Below the pieces are notes generated by a model. The model was given only the letters and a program-made list of their open reading frames with translations. It was not told the origin of the DNA and made no database searches. The position numbers were made by a program, and so were the translations under genes. Source: Mycolicibacter sp. MU0102 (GTDB lineage: Bacteria > Actinomycetota > Actinomycetes > Mycobacteriales > Mycobacteriaceae). Taken from it: a stretch of 64,000 bases of DNA. The stretch lies in the NCBI RefSeq assembly GCF_963378105.1, contig NZ_OY726398.1:3162001-3226000 (forward strand). Direction: 5' to 3'. This document shows, one piece after another, positions 44,696-53,449 of this stretch (positions within the stretch are counted from its first letter, which is position 1; the number at the start of each line of letters is the position of its first letter).

Positions 44696-45670
44696 ATGCG
44701 CGCGGTACAGATTTCCCAACTCGACGGACCGGCAGCTGCCCAGGTGGTCGATCTCGACGAGCCGGCCGGTGCGGGACTGGTGGTCATCGACGTCCATGCC
44801 GCCGGGGTGGCGTTTCCCGATGTGTTGCAGTCCCGCGGGCTCTATCAGCACAAGCCGGAGCTGCCGTTCGTGCCGGGCGGCGAGGCAGCCGGCGTGGTGC
44901 GCAGTGCCCCGGACGGCGCGCATGTGCGCCCAGGTGACCGCGTGGCGGTCTTGACCATGCTCAACGGCGGGATGGCGCAGGTGATCGCGGTGCCCGCCGC
45001 CCAGGTGTTCAAGCTGCCGGACACGGTGTCCTTCGAGGCCGGCGCCGGGCTGCTGTTCAACGACCTGACGGTGTTGTTCGCGCTGACCACGCGCGGCCAG
45101 CTGGCCGAAGGCGCCACGGTGCTGGTGCACGGCGCCGCCGGCGGGATCGGTACCTCGACGCTGCGGCTGGCCGGACCGCTGGGGGCCTCGCGGGTAATCG
45201 CGGTGGTCTCCACCGAAGCCAAAGCCGAGGTGGCCCGGGCTGCCGGTGCCACCGACACGGTGCTCGCCGATGGGTTCCGCGAGGCGGTGGCCGAGTTGAC
45301 CGGCGGGCGCGGCGTGGACCTGGTGCTCGACCCGGTGGGCGGTGACCGTGTCACTGACTCGCTGCGCTCGCTGGCCCCCGGCGGAAAGCTGTTGGTGGTG
45401 GGCTTCACCGGTGGTGACATCCCGACGGTGAAGGTGAACCGGCTGCTGCTCAACAACGTCGACGTGGTCGGCGTCGGCTGGGGTGCGTGGGTGATGTCGC
45501 ACCCGGGCGAGCTGGAGCGCCAGTGGGAAGCGTTGGAGCCGCTACTGGCCTCCGGGAAGGTGGCCGCGCCGCAGCCGGATGTGTTCGGCCTCGATCGGGC
45601 CGCTGATGCGTTGGCCGCGTTGGAGAATCGCACCGCGGCCGGCAAGGTCGTACTGCGGATGCGCGACTAA
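44696..45670 (+). CDS. NADPH:quinone oxidoreductase, FadB4-like
   Basis: A 324-residue zinc-independent medium-chain reductase. Motifs are GVAFPDVLQSRGLYQHKPELPFVPGGEAAGVV, PGDRVAVL, the NADPH-binding VLVHGAAGGIGTSTLRLAGPLGASRVIAV, and GVDLVLDPVGGDRVTDSLRSLAPGGKLLVVGFTGG. The zinc-binding Cys residues are absent. The sequence fits M. tuberculosis FadB4, which there sits next to fadE23; here it is about 33 kb away. It is divergent from the alpha/beta hydrolase gene. Confidence 0.82.
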   Translation: MRAVQISQLDGPAAAQVVDLDEPAGAGLVVIDVHAAGVAFPDVLQSRGLYQHKPELPFVPGGEAAGVVRSAPDGAHVRPGDRVAVLTMLNGGMAQVIAVPAAQVFKLPDTVSFEAGAGLLFNDLTVLFALTTRGQLAEGATVLVHGAAGGIGTSTLRLAGPLGASRVIAVVSTEAKAEVARAAGATDTVLADGFREAVAELTGGRGVDLVLDPVGGDRVTDSLRSLAPGGKLLVVGFTGGDIPTVKVNRLLLNNVDVVGVGWGAWVMSHPGELERQWEALEPLLASGKVAAPQPDVFGLDRAADALAALENRTAAGKVVLRMRD

Positions 45671-45704
45671 CGGCCCTCCAAGTCATCGAAACGAGAGGAA
45701 TCCG

Positions 45705-46526
45705 ATGCCCGACCAGCGTTCTCCGCACAGTGCCAGTGCCCTGCTCGAGGCCGTCGAGCAATCACCGAAAGCTGTGGCGGTGCACGATAAGTCGGCGTGG
45801 GTCGGAATCTTCGCCGCCGACGGACAGGTCAACGATCCGGTCGGGTCGACTCCCCACGTCGGCACGGCTGCCATCGGGCGGTTCTTCGATACCTTCATCG
45901 CACCGAACACGATCGCTTTTGACGTGCAGAACGACGTGGTCGCGGGGATGTCGGTGCTACGAGACCTCACGGTGCACACCACCATGTCAACGGGTGTCAC
46001 CATGCATATCCCGATGCACCTGCGCTACGACCTGGCCTCGCAGGGGCCAGATGGCTCGCTGAAGATCCAGAGGTTGTTCGCGCACTGGGAGCTACAGAAG
46101 ATGGTCGGACAATTGCTGACCTCCGGTGGCCGCGGCCTGCTGGCCTCGGTGATCCTGGGCCCCCAGCTGCTTCGCCACCAAGGGCTTTCGGGCTGCGCTG
46201 GCTTCCTGCGCGGCCTATCCGGGGTGCGCAAGCGTGGGAAGCGTCGGGTCGAGAACCTTGTCGCGGCGCTGGCGCAGGGTGATGCGGCCGCGGTTTCGGC
46301 GATGCTGACTCCGAATGCCACGTTGAGCCTGGACGGTGTTTCAGAAGCCTCGGTTGCCGAGTTCGTCTCAACGGCACAGCATCTGGCGGCCGAAAAACTC
46401 TTGGCCGCAGGGCATACCGTCACTGCGACTGTTCACCTGGACGGCAGGCGCGGGGTGGGATTGTTCGAGTTCTCCAAAAAGGGCGCGGACCGGTGCGCGA
46501 TTTCCGCTGTCCGCCTCTATATCTGA
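45705..46526 (+). CDS. SnoaL/NTF2-like protein, ketosteroid-isomerase-type
   Basis: The ATG at 45705 has GAGAGGAA upstream; the product is 273 residues. The N-terminal half is a cone-like NTF2 domain (ALLEAVEQSPKAVAVHDKSAWVGIFAADGQVNDPVGSTPHVGTAAIGRFFDTFIAPNTIAFDVQ) with the typical D...NDPVGS start of SnoaL-like polyketide cyclases and ketosteroid isomerases. The C-terminal region (from about residue 195) looks like a second, degenerate NTF2 domain. A steroid or polyketide ligand is possible; a steroid-reductase-like gene is next door and convergent. Confidence 0.75.
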   Translation: MPDQRSPHSASALLEAVEQSPKAVAVHDKSAWVGIFAADGQVNDPVGSTPHVGTAAIGRFFDTFIAPNTIAFDVQNDVVAGMSVLRDLTVHTTMSTGVTMHIPMHLRYDLASQGPDGSLKIQRLFAHWELQKMVGQLLTSGGRGLLASVILGPQLLRHQGLSGCAGFLRGLSGVRKRGKRRVENLVAALAQGDAAAVSAMLTPNATLSLDGVSEASVAEFVSTAQHLAAEKLLAAGHTVTATVHLDGRRGVGLFEFSKKGADRCAISAVRLYI

Positions 46527-46535
46527 GGCGCACAG

Positions 46536-47291
46536 TTACAGCACGCCGGGAATGATCGCCTTGCGGTTCGGCGGGTAGTCGGGGAACTTCTGCTGGTACC
46601 ACTTGTGGGTGGCCATTGCCCGAGGACCCAGATTGGCGATGGAGAAAAACACGAAGATCAGGCCCGGAAGAGTCCAGGCCATAATTGCCCAGCCGGTCCA
46701 TAGGACGAGTTCACCGAAGTAGTTGCCCGACGACACCCAGCGATACACCCCGCCGTAGGGGATGCTGTACCCGCTGCTGCCATCGGCGCGCAGGCCGATA
46801 AGGATGCGATCGGCCTGAAAGTTGATCCCCCAGCCGACCACTGCCACGGCGAGGCCCAGGATGAAGCGTGGGTCGACAAACCAATGATCCTGCTGCAAGT
46901 GCGGGGCCAACGCCACGGCGTAGCCGTTGGCGAACCCATTGACCGCGTTGAAGATGAAGCCGAAGGCGATACCGGAGATGGGGAAGCGCTTGTCGTCGCC
47001 CTTGCGACTCAACGGATAGATCAGCCCCCGGTAGAGGTAATGGCACTGCCATAGCGCGTACAACACGATCGCCGGCGCCCCATGCTCATGTGCCACGAGC
47101 CAGAACGTCACGGTGAAAGCCCACCACTGGGGGCATTCGAACGTCAGCCAGCTGATCTTTCCCGGCAGCGTGAAGCGGTCGTCTGGACTGGCGAAGCGGC
47201 CATAAGGGTTGGTGAACCAAAAGCTGCTGGCGAAGGTGACGATCGTCAGGACGATCAGGAAGACGATCGCGGCGTGGTACAGACCGGCCAT
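46536..47291 (-). CDS. Steroid 5-alpha-reductase-like membrane protein
   Basis: I chose the ATG at 47291 (MAGLYHAAIVFLIVLT), 251 residues with about six membrane segments. The C-terminal half has the family block of 3-oxo-5-alpha-steroid 4-dehydrogenases: YSIPYGGVYRWVSSGNYFGELVLWTGWAIMAWTLPGLIFVFFSIANLGPRAMATHKWYQQKFPDYPPNRKAIIPGVL. These NADPH enzymes reduce double bonds in steroid rings or polyprenols. In cholesterol-degrading bacteria it could act on 3-oxo-4-ene steroids; substrate not proven by sequence. Confidence 0.85.
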   Translation of the reverse strand: MAGLYHAAIVFLIVLTIVTFASSFWFTNPYGRFASPDDRFTLPGKISWLTFECPQWWAFTVTFWLVAHEHGAPAIVLYALWQCHYLYRGLIYPLSRKGDDKRFPISGIAFGFIFNAVNGFANGYAVALAPHLQQDHWFVDPRFILGLAVAVVGWGINFQADRILIGLRADGSSGYSIPYGGVYRWVSSGNYFGELVLWTGWAIMAWTLPGLIFVFFSIANLGPRAMATHKWYQQKFPDYPPNRKAIIPGVL

Positions 47292-47367
47292 GGTGAGAAC
47301 CCTTTCATCCAGGATGCTGGGAAGTAGTAGCACACGGGGCCGCTGCGATCGCGCTGCGGATGGACGA

Positions 47368-47871
47368 CTAGCCCGCGGAATCGTCCCGTTTTCCCGGCGC
47401 GAAGTAGTCGAACGCGGCACGCATGTCGCCGAGGTTGCCGTCGGTGCCCTGTAGCGAGAGCGTCACGTGGCCAAAGGATTTGGCGCCTAGCCGCTTAGGG
47501 CTCGGGAACGCTGATGCGTCGTCGAGGAATAAGTGCGCCAACTGCACCCGGCCGGCATCCGCGGTCGTGATGCGCTCGATGGCGCTCCACGGGATCACCC
47601 GATTGCCGCTGCGCCGCCCGTAGACCCCTTCGGCGTCGATGCGGACCTCGGCGCCGGAGGAGAACAACCGCGATACCAGCACCGCCACACCAAAACCGAA
47701 GAAGACGATCGCGATCCACCCGAACACGTGCAGGGCCTGCGGCGACCAGCCACGGATCGGCCCGACCGGCCCGAACCCTCCGGCCAACCACACCCCGATC
47801 AGGACGAACGCGACTGCGATGGCGAGCAGCGAGGCAATTTTGCGCCGGTCTGGATGCGCTTCAAACGGCAT
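47368..47871 (-). CDS. STM3941-family membrane protein
   Basis: The start at 47871 (MPFEAHPDRRK) has GGGGAGG upstream; the product is 167 residues. Two membrane segments (IASLLAIAVAFVLIGVWLAGG and FGWIAIVFFGFGVAVLVSRLF) precede a PH-like domain of about 80 residues with SGNRVIPWSAIERITTADAGRVQLAHLFLDDA. This pattern is that of the STM3941 family, of unknown function, common in bacterial membranes. It has its own short upstream region of about 70 bases before the MerR gene end. Confidence 0.75.
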   Translation of the reverse strand: MPFEAHPDRRKIASLLAIAVAFVLIGVWLAGGFGPVGPIRGWSPQALHVFGWIAIVFFGFGVAVLVSRLFSSGAEVRIDAEGVYGRRSGNRVIPWSAIERITTADAGRVQLAHLFLDDASAFPSPKRLGAKSFGHVTLSLQGTDGNLGDMRAAFDYFAPGKRDDSAG

Positions 47872-47941
47872 GTGACCTCCCCTGTCGACGGGGATGACTC
47901 TAGTGTGCGACGGCGGAGGCACCCCTACAACTGACGAGCTG

Positions 47942-48319
47942 CTAGGTCTCGCTGATGCGCGCCTTGAACTCCGGGCACTCGACCAGTGGCGTATGGGTGC
48001 AGGTCACGGCGTGCGTGAGGCTGTCCCGCATCCGGGTGAGGCGGGAGATCTCCTCATCGACTTGGCGAGCCTTCTCAGCCATTCGCGCACGTAACTCGGT
48101 GTCACTGGGGGTGGCCCGCAGAAAGCGCTCGATCTGAGCAAGGGTGAATCCGGCCGCTTTGGCACAACTGATCAAGGCGAGCCGGTCAAGCACCGCCGGT
48201 TCGTAGGTGCGACGCAGGCCGTTGCGTTCACCGGAGCTGATCAGCCCGCGCCGCTCGTAGAACCGCAGCGCCGATGACGCCAGACCGGATCGACTCGCCA
48301 CCTCAGCAATGTCCAGCAT
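47942..48319 (-). CDS. MerR-family transcriptional regulator
   Basis: The 125-residue protein has the MerR winged HTH (LDIAEVASRSGLASSALRFYERRGLISSGERNGLRRTYEPAVLDRLALI) and a long dimer helix. Four Cys-like positions include one in ISCAKAAGF and the C-terminal TCTHTPLVECPEF, whose two Cys may sense metal or redox, though the arrangement is not the SoxR cluster pattern. I chose the ATG at 48319 with GGGGAG upstream. It is divergent from an esterase gene across a 24-bp inverted repeat typical of MerR operators. Confidence 0.85.
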   Translation of the reverse strand: MLDIAEVASRSGLASSALRFYERRGLISSGERNGLRRTYEPAVLDRLALISCAKAAGFTLAQIERFLRATPSDTELRARMAEKARQVDEEISRLTRMRDSLTHAVTCTHTPLVECPEFKARISET

Positions 48320-48330
48320 CACTCTCCCCT

Positions 48331-48354
48331 TGACTTGAAGCGTGGTTCAAGTCA
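48331..48354. promoter_or_regulatory. MerR-type operator with long promoter spacer
   Basis: TGACTTGAA (48331-48339) and TTCAAGTCA (48346-48354) are perfect 9-bp inverted repeats separated by 6 bases. TTGACT at 48330-48335 fits a -35 element, and a 19-base spacer would place the -10 near 48355; such long spacers are the hallmark of MerR-activated promoters. It lies between the divergent MerR and esterase genes. Confidence 0.75.
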
Positions 48355-48398
48355 GAGACTAGCGACGAAGCGCCGCCAAGGAAAGGACACCGAGCGCC

Positions 48399-49322
48399 AT
48401 GCCACTACATCCGCAGGTCCAAGCCCATTTAGAACGACTGGCCGGCAGTAACTTTGCCGACCTGCACACGTTCGCCCCGGAGCAGGTTCGCCACGCCATG
48501 CGGCTGATGACCCAAGCCGCCGGCACCGGCGAAGCCGTCGCGAGCGTTTGCGACCGCATCATCTCCACGCGAGCCGGCGAACTGCCGGTTCGGATCTACC
48601 ACCCACAGCCAGACGAACGGCGTCCGGTGATCGTCTTCTTCCACGGCGGCGGTTTCGTGCTCGGCGACCTCGACACCCACGACGGGCTGGCCCGGGCGCT
48701 GGCGAACCGCACCGGCCGCGTCGTCGTCTCGGTCGACTATCCCCTGGCCCCCGAGCACAAGTACCCGGCAGCGATCAACGCCGGCTTCGCGGCCACGCAG
48801 TGGGTGGGCCTGCACGGCGGCGAAATCGGCGCCGACGGCACAAACATCGCTGTCGCCGGTGACAGTGCCGGCGGAAATCTCGCTGCTGTGGTCGCGATGA
48901 TGGCTCGCGACGCCGGCGCCCCGGCCATCACGCACCAGGTATTGATCTACCCGGACTTGGATTTTCGGCGATCGAATGTTTCCATCCAAGAATTCGCGGG
49001 ACAGTACGGGAACATCAGTCGAGCGACCCAGCAGTGGTTCATGAACCACTACCTCAACGGCGATCACGAGAAGCTCGATGCTCACGTCTCGCCGCTGCTG
49101 GCACCGCGCCTCGAGCAGCTTCCTCCGGCGTTCATCGTCACCGCGGAATTCGACGCCCTGCGCGACGAGGGCGAACAGTACGGCGCCCGACTCCAGCAAG
49201 CGGGTGTCCCCACCACCATCAATCGCTACGACGGGATGATCCACGAGTTCATGCGCTGGCCGTTCGACGACGCGGCCCGGGCGCTCGAGGACATCGCCGC
49301 CGCTCTCCCGGTTCGGCACTGA
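48399..49322 (+). CDS. Alpha/beta-hydrolase esterase, HSL/LipI-type
   Basis: The 307-residue protein belongs to the hormone-sensitive lipase group: HGGGFVLGDLDTHDGLARALA carries the HGGG oxyanion motif, GDSAGGNLAAVVAMMA the nucleophile Ser, EFDALRDEGEQYGARL the acid and HEFMRWPF the catalytic His. VDYPLAPEHKYPAAINAGF is also diagnostic. These hydrolyse short acyl esters. No signal peptide, so it acts in the cytoplasm. It is divergent from the MerR gene and 112 bases upstream of the monooxygenase gene on the same strand, so it might hydrolyse the ester made by that enzyme. Confidence 0.92.
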   Translation: MPLHPQVQAHLERLAGSNFADLHTFAPEQVRHAMRLMTQAAGTGEAVASVCDRIISTRAGELPVRIYHPQPDERRPVIVFFHGGGFVLGDLDTHDGLARALANRTGRVVVSVDYPLAPEHKYPAAINAGFAATQWVGLHGGEIGADGTNIAVAGDSAGGNLAAVVAMMARDAGAPAITHQVLIYPDLDFRRSNVSIQEFAGQYGNISRATQQWFMNHYLNGDHEKLDAHVSPLLAPRLEQLPPAFIVTAEFDALRDEGEQYGARLQQAGVPTTINRYDGMIHEFMRWPFDDAARALEDIAAALPVRH

Positions 49323-49381
49323 CGGCCGTCGAAGTGAGCCGAGGAATATACGTTGCGTCTGGCTAGCTATCGCCTAGTCTA

Positions 49382-49406
49382 TTCACTGGACACTATGTCC
49401 AGTGAA
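49382..49406. promoter_or_regulatory. 25-bp operator upstream of monooxygenase operon
   Basis: TTCACTGGACA (49382-49392) and TGTCCAGTGAA (49396-49406) are perfect 11-bp inverted repeats around a 3-base centre, ending 28 bases before the BVMO start and just upstream of its AAGGAG site. The TetR gene two frames downstream (51258-51845) is coupled to the BVMO and is the natural candidate repressor. Confidence 0.8.
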
Positions 49407-49434
49407 ATCTCGATGACGCAAGGAGCACGAGACG

Positions 49435-51261
49435 ATGCCACCCACGGCCAGCTCCCTGGGACCGCAGCCGGCAAAGTACGACGCCGAGTGGGTGCGGGCG
49501 AAGTACGCGCTCGAACGCGACAAACGGATGCGCCCCGACGCTGTGGGCCAGTTCATCGAGGTCACCGCCGATTTCTCGCACTACGCCGATGACCCGTGGA
49601 CCGAGCGCGTCGAGCGCGACCCGGTGCACGACCACGTCCAGGTGGCGATCATCGGCGCCGGCCTGGGCAGCCTGATCGCCGCCGCGCGGCTTCAGGAATC
49701 CGGGATCGACGACATCAGGATGATCGACACCGCCGGCGACTTCGGCGGGACCTGGTACTGGAACCGCTACCCTGGCGTGCAGTGCGATGTCGAGTCCTAC
49801 ATCTATCTGCCACTGCTCGAAGAGCTGAACTACGTGCCCACCGAGCGCTACGCGCACGGCCCGGAGATCCGCGATCACCTGCAGAACATCGCCAAGCACT
49901 ACCGCCTGTACGACAACGCCTTGCTGAGCACCACGGTCACCGGCTTGCACTGGGACGCCGCCGCCAATCGCTGGCAGATCACCACCGATCGCGGCGACGC
50001 GTTCACCGCCACGCTGGTCGCGGTCTCGCCCGGTTCGCTCACCCGGCCGAAACTGCCGGGTATTGCGGGTATCAACGAGTTCCGCGGACACACCTTCCAC
50101 ACCAGCCGCTGGGACTTCGGCTACACCGGCGGCGACGAATCCGGTGGGCTGACCAAACTGGTCGACAAGCGCGTCGGCGTTATCGGCACCGGTTCCACTG
50201 GGCTGCAGTGCATCCCGCACCTGGGTGAGTGGGCGCAGCAGCTCTACGTTTTCCAGCGGACGCCGAGCACCGTCTCGGTGCGGGGCAACCGGCCCACCGA
50301 TCCGGCGTGGGCGGCGAGCCTACAGCCGGGCTGGCAACGCGAACGCATGGAGAACTTCACCCGGGTCACCTGCGGCGTGGAGATGGACCTCGACCTCACC
50401 AACGACGGCTGGACGCAAAAGGCCCTCGAACTCAGTGAGCCCGCGGTGCTTCGAGAGAATCAGCGCCTCGGTCGGCAGATGACGCCGCCGGAGATCGCCG
50501 ACTTCCTGTTCCACGCCGACTATGTGGCGATGGAGCGGCTGCGCACCCGGATCGATGAAACCGTGCGCGACCGCAAGACCGCCGAATCGCTCAAGCCGTG
50601 GTACCGGTTGAACTGCAAACGCCCCGGCTACCACGACCAGTACCTCGATACGTTCAACCGAGACAACGTCGCGTTGGTCGACACCGATGGGCGCGGCGTG
50701 GAGCGGTTCACCGACAACGCCGTTGTGGTCGACGGGGTCGAATACGAACTCGACGCACTGGTCTTCGCGACCGGGTTCGAGGTCGGCACCGAATTCACCC
50801 GCCGGCTCGGCTTCGAGATCGTCGGCCGCGACGATGTGCGCCTCAGCGACAAGTGGGCCAAAGGTATGCGGACACTGCACGGCCTGCAGACCCACGGTTT
50901 TCCCAACTGCTTCTTCTTGGGCTACACCCAGTCCGGGGTCTCCCCCAACTACACCCATACCGCCGAGGAACGGGCCCGTCATTTCGCCTACCTGGTCAGC
51001 ACGTTCGTCCAGCGGGGCGCGGGCACCATCGAGGCCACCAAAGCCGCCGAGGACCAGTGGCTGGTCGCGATGGACCAAGCGTCGGAGAAACCCAAGGCCT
51101 TCTATGCCGAGTGCACGCCGAGTTACCTGAGCTCCGAGGGCGACCGGGAGAATCCACACGGCATGCTGTCGACCAATTTCGGCGGCAAGCCCGTCGAGTT
51201 CTTCGAGATGCTCAGCGCGTGGCGCTCCACCGGTCAATTGGAGGGGGTGATCCTGACATGA
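49435..51261 (+). CDS. Flavin-containing Baeyer-Villiger monooxygenase
   Basis: Type I BVMOs use FAD and NADPH to turn a ketone into an ester or lactone. The 608-residue protein has the FAD motif AIIGAGLGSLIAAARL near residue 70, the ATG motif region GGTWYWNRYPGVQCDVESY, the BVMO fingerprint FRGHTFHTSRWD near 218 (family pattern FxGxxxHxxxW), and the NADPH motif VGVIGTGSTGLQ. A long N-terminus of about 65 residues and FATGFEVGTEF near 443 place it with cyclohexanone/steroid-type BVMOs. Start at 49435 with AAGGAG upstream. A TetR gene overlaps the stop. Confidence 0.93.
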   Translation: MPPTASSLGPQPAKYDAEWVRAKYALERDKRMRPDAVGQFIEVTADFSHYADDPWTERVERDPVHDHVQVAIIGAGLGSLIAAARLQESGIDDIRMIDTAGDFGGTWYWNRYPGVQCDVESYIYLPLLEELNYVPTERYAHGPEIRDHLQNIAKHYRLYDNALLSTTVTGLHWDAAANRWQITTDRGDAFTATLVAVSPGSLTRPKLPGIAGINEFRGHTFHTSRWDFGYTGGDESGGLTKLVDKRVGVIGTGSTGLQCIPHLGEWAQQLYVFQRTPSTVSVRGNRPTDPAWAASLQPGWQRERMENFTRVTCGVEMDLDLTNDGWTQKALELSEPAVLRENQRLGRQMTPPEIADFLFHADYVAMERLRTRIDETVRDRKTAESLKPWYRLNCKRPGYHDQYLDTFNRDNVALVDTDGRGVERFTDNAVVVDGVEYELDALVFATGFEVGTEFTRRLGFEIVGRDDVRLSDKWAKGMRTLHGLQTHGFPNCFFLGYTQSGVSPNYTHTAEERARHFAYLVSTFVQRGAGTIEATKAAEDQWLVAMDQASEKPKAFYAECTPSYLSSEGDRENPHGMLSTNFGGKPVEFFEMLSAWRSTGQLEGVILT

Positions 51262-51845
51262 CTACCACCGCACCAAAACTCACCATGCGTGACCGGCATC
51301 GTGCCATGACCCGCGACCACATCATGGCCGCCGCATTGGAGGCGTTCGCCGAGCGTGGATACGTCGCGGTGACCATCGACGACATCGTGCGCCGGGCCGG
51401 GATCGGGCGGGCGACGTTCTATCTGCATTTCGACTCCAAAGCAGCAGTGCTGCGCGAACTGCGCAATACCCGCATGACCGTCTGGTCTCAGCAGGATGCC
51501 CCGCGCGGCGGCAGATCGGGACGGCCGTCGATCAAGGCCTTCTTCGAGAAGGTGGTCGATTTCTACACCTCCGCGCCGCAGCTCTACATGGCACTGCATC
51601 AGGCGCGGGCGGCTGATCCGGAGTTCGCCGCCGCGCACCGAGCGACCATGGAGGCCAACGTCACCGAGTGGATCGAGGCCGACGCCATGCCCGGCGCCAC
51701 CGAAGCTCAGCTGCGACTGGCCATCGCGATGATGTACACCATGGTCGATTCCTTCATGCACCTGTGGCTGGTCGACGGCTGGCCGCTGGAGCGCGAGGCT
51801 GCCATTGAGGCGATGACCGACGCGCTGCACGCCACCATGCGCTGA
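51258..51845 (+). CDS. TetR-family regulator of the BVMO operon
   Basis: The ATG at 51258 overlaps the BVMO stop; the product is 195 residues. HTH: VTIDDIVRRAGIGRATFYLHFDSKAAVLREL at about residues 38-67. The C-terminal domain has about 120 residues. Being in the operon with a perfect 25-bp palindrome at its head, it is most likely an autorepressor released by a substrate or product of the monooxygenase. Confidence 0.87.
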   Translation: MTTTAPKLTMRDRHRAMTRDHIMAAALEAFAERGYVAVTIDDIVRRAGIGRATFYLHFDSKAAVLRELRNTRMTVWSQQDAPRGGRSGRPSIKAFFEKVVDFYTSAPQLYMALHQARAADPEFAAAHRATMEANVTEWIEADAMPGATEAQLRLAIAMMYTMVDSFMHLWLVDGWPLEREAAIEAMTDALHATMR

Positions 51846-51934
51846 AAAACGCCGGCGTAGGCGCCCGCGGCATTTATCGTGGCACACGCACGAGCGACCG
51901 CGGTGCGAGCGGTTTTCCGACGAGAGGCTGCGCA

Positions 51935-53356
51935 ATGACCGAGCTACGGGCAGACGGCGCGATGACCGAGCAGCCGACGCAACGCCGAGGCGCCATGCAA
52001 TCGCTCACCGGGCTCAGTGTCCGCTATGTCGAGCGCCTGATGCCCGACCCGTATCTGTTCGCGGTCATCCTCACCCTGATCGTCGCCGGGCTGGTCGCCG
52101 CGCTGGTGCGCGGAGCATCGGCCAGCGGCATGTTGGCGGCCTGGTACGCCGGGGTGTGGGGCCCGCAGAACATCTTCACGTTCGCCTTCCAGATGGTGCT
52201 GATCCTGGTGACCGGCTACACGCTGGCCGAAGCGCCCGTGCTGAAACGGGCCATCGTCCGCGTTGCGGCAGCGCCGCGCAGCCAGGTGCAGGGGGCGCTG
52301 CTCTGCTTCACCGTCAGTGCCGTTCTATCGCTGCTGAATTGGGGCCTGGGACTGGTGGCCGGCGCACTGGTCGCCCGGCAGGTGGCGCGACGCTTCCCCG
52401 ACTCGCATTTCGGCTACCTGATCGCCGCGGCGTTCATGGGCTTCATCGTCTGGACGCAGGGGCTCTCGTCGTCGATCGCGCTGGCAAACACCGACGCCGA
52501 CAGCCCCATCAACGTGATCCACAAGATCGCCGGGTTCACCGTGCCGTTGAGCCAGACCATCTTCCAGCCATACAGCTGGCTGGCGGCGATCATCGTGTTG
52601 GGGGTGCTCGCACTCGCAGTGTGGCGAATGGAGCCGGCTGATGCTCTTGTGCCGGATCCCGCTGTGTTCGAGGAAGAACCGGAGATTGCCGCCCAGCGCA
52701 GCGCAACGTTCGCCGAACGGCTGGAGAACCAGTGGATCCTCAACGTGCTGCTGTTCGCCGCGGGCATCACGTATTTCGTGGCCAGTGGTTTCGCGCTGAA
52801 CATCTCCTCGATGATCATGCTGTTCACCATCACCGCCGCCCTGCTGCACCGCACACCGATTCGCTTCATCCGGGCGTTCACCGGTGCCGCGAAGGTCTCG
52901 GGCCCGCTGCTGCTGCAATATCCGCTCTACGGCGGCCTGGTCGGGCTGCTGGCGTATCAGGGCGCCGAAGGGTCCAAGCCACTGCAGACACTGCTGGCCC
53001 AGACGCTGGTCAACGGCGCCACGGAGTACACGTTGCCGTTCCTGACGTTCATCGGGTCGGTGATCATCAGCCTGTTCGTGCCGTCCGGCGGCGGGCACTG
53101 GGCGGTGCAGGGCCCGATCGCAGTCGACTCTGCGCTGGCGATCGGCCAGCAGTCGCCGGCCTATCTCGGGCTGGTGTCGATGGCCGTTGCCGTCGGCGAG
53201 GGTGTGGCGAACATGATTCAGCCATTCTGGCTGCTGCCACTGCTGGCGATCGCGAAGCTCAATGTCCGCCAGGTGATGGGGTTTACCATCGTGGCGTTCT
53301 TCATCGGGTTGGTGGGCCTGGGGGCGATGACGTTGATCGCACCGTGGGTGATCTGA
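51935..53356 (+). CDS. AtoE-type short-chain fatty acid transporter
   Basis: The 473-residue protein has about ten to twelve membrane helices and the family blocks VERLMPDPYLFAVILTLIVAGL, LYGGLVGLLAYQGAEG, and FVPSGGGHWAVQGPIAVDSA, all of the AtoE/TIGR00366 transporters for short-chain fatty acids such as acetoacetate or butyrate. A cytoplasmic loop at about residues 215-270 is charged. It follows the TetR gene by 89 bases and may share the operon; short acids released from BVMO esters would be fitting cargo. Direction (import or export) cannot be told. Confidence 0.88.
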   Translation: MTELRADGAMTEQPTQRRGAMQSLTGLSVRYVERLMPDPYLFAVILTLIVAGLVAALVRGASASGMLAAWYAGVWGPQNIFTFAFQMVLILVTGYTLAEAPVLKRAIVRVAAAPRSQVQGALLCFTVSAVLSLLNWGLGLVAGALVARQVARRFPDSHFGYLIAAAFMGFIVWTQGLSSSIALANTDADSPINVIHKIAGFTVPLSQTIFQPYSWLAAIIVLGVLALAVWRMEPADALVPDPAVFEEEPEIAAQRSATFAERLENQWILNVLLFAAGITYFVASGFALNISSMIMLFTITAALLHRTPIRFIRAFTGAAKVSGPLLLQYPLYGGLVGLLAYQGAEGSKPLQTLLAQTLVNGATEYTLPFLTFIGSVIISLFVPSGGGHWAVQGPIAVDSALAIGQQSPAYLGLVSMAVAVGEGVANMIQPFWLLPLLAIAKLNVRQVMGFTIVAFFIGLVGLGAMTLIAPWVI

Positions 53357-53449
53357 GGGCACGCGGCGTCGCCATTCCTTGATATCTGCTCATGCTTGTC
53401 GGATGCTCGTGACGGACGCACAGCGCCCTGGTCGCGAAGGAGAACGGCG

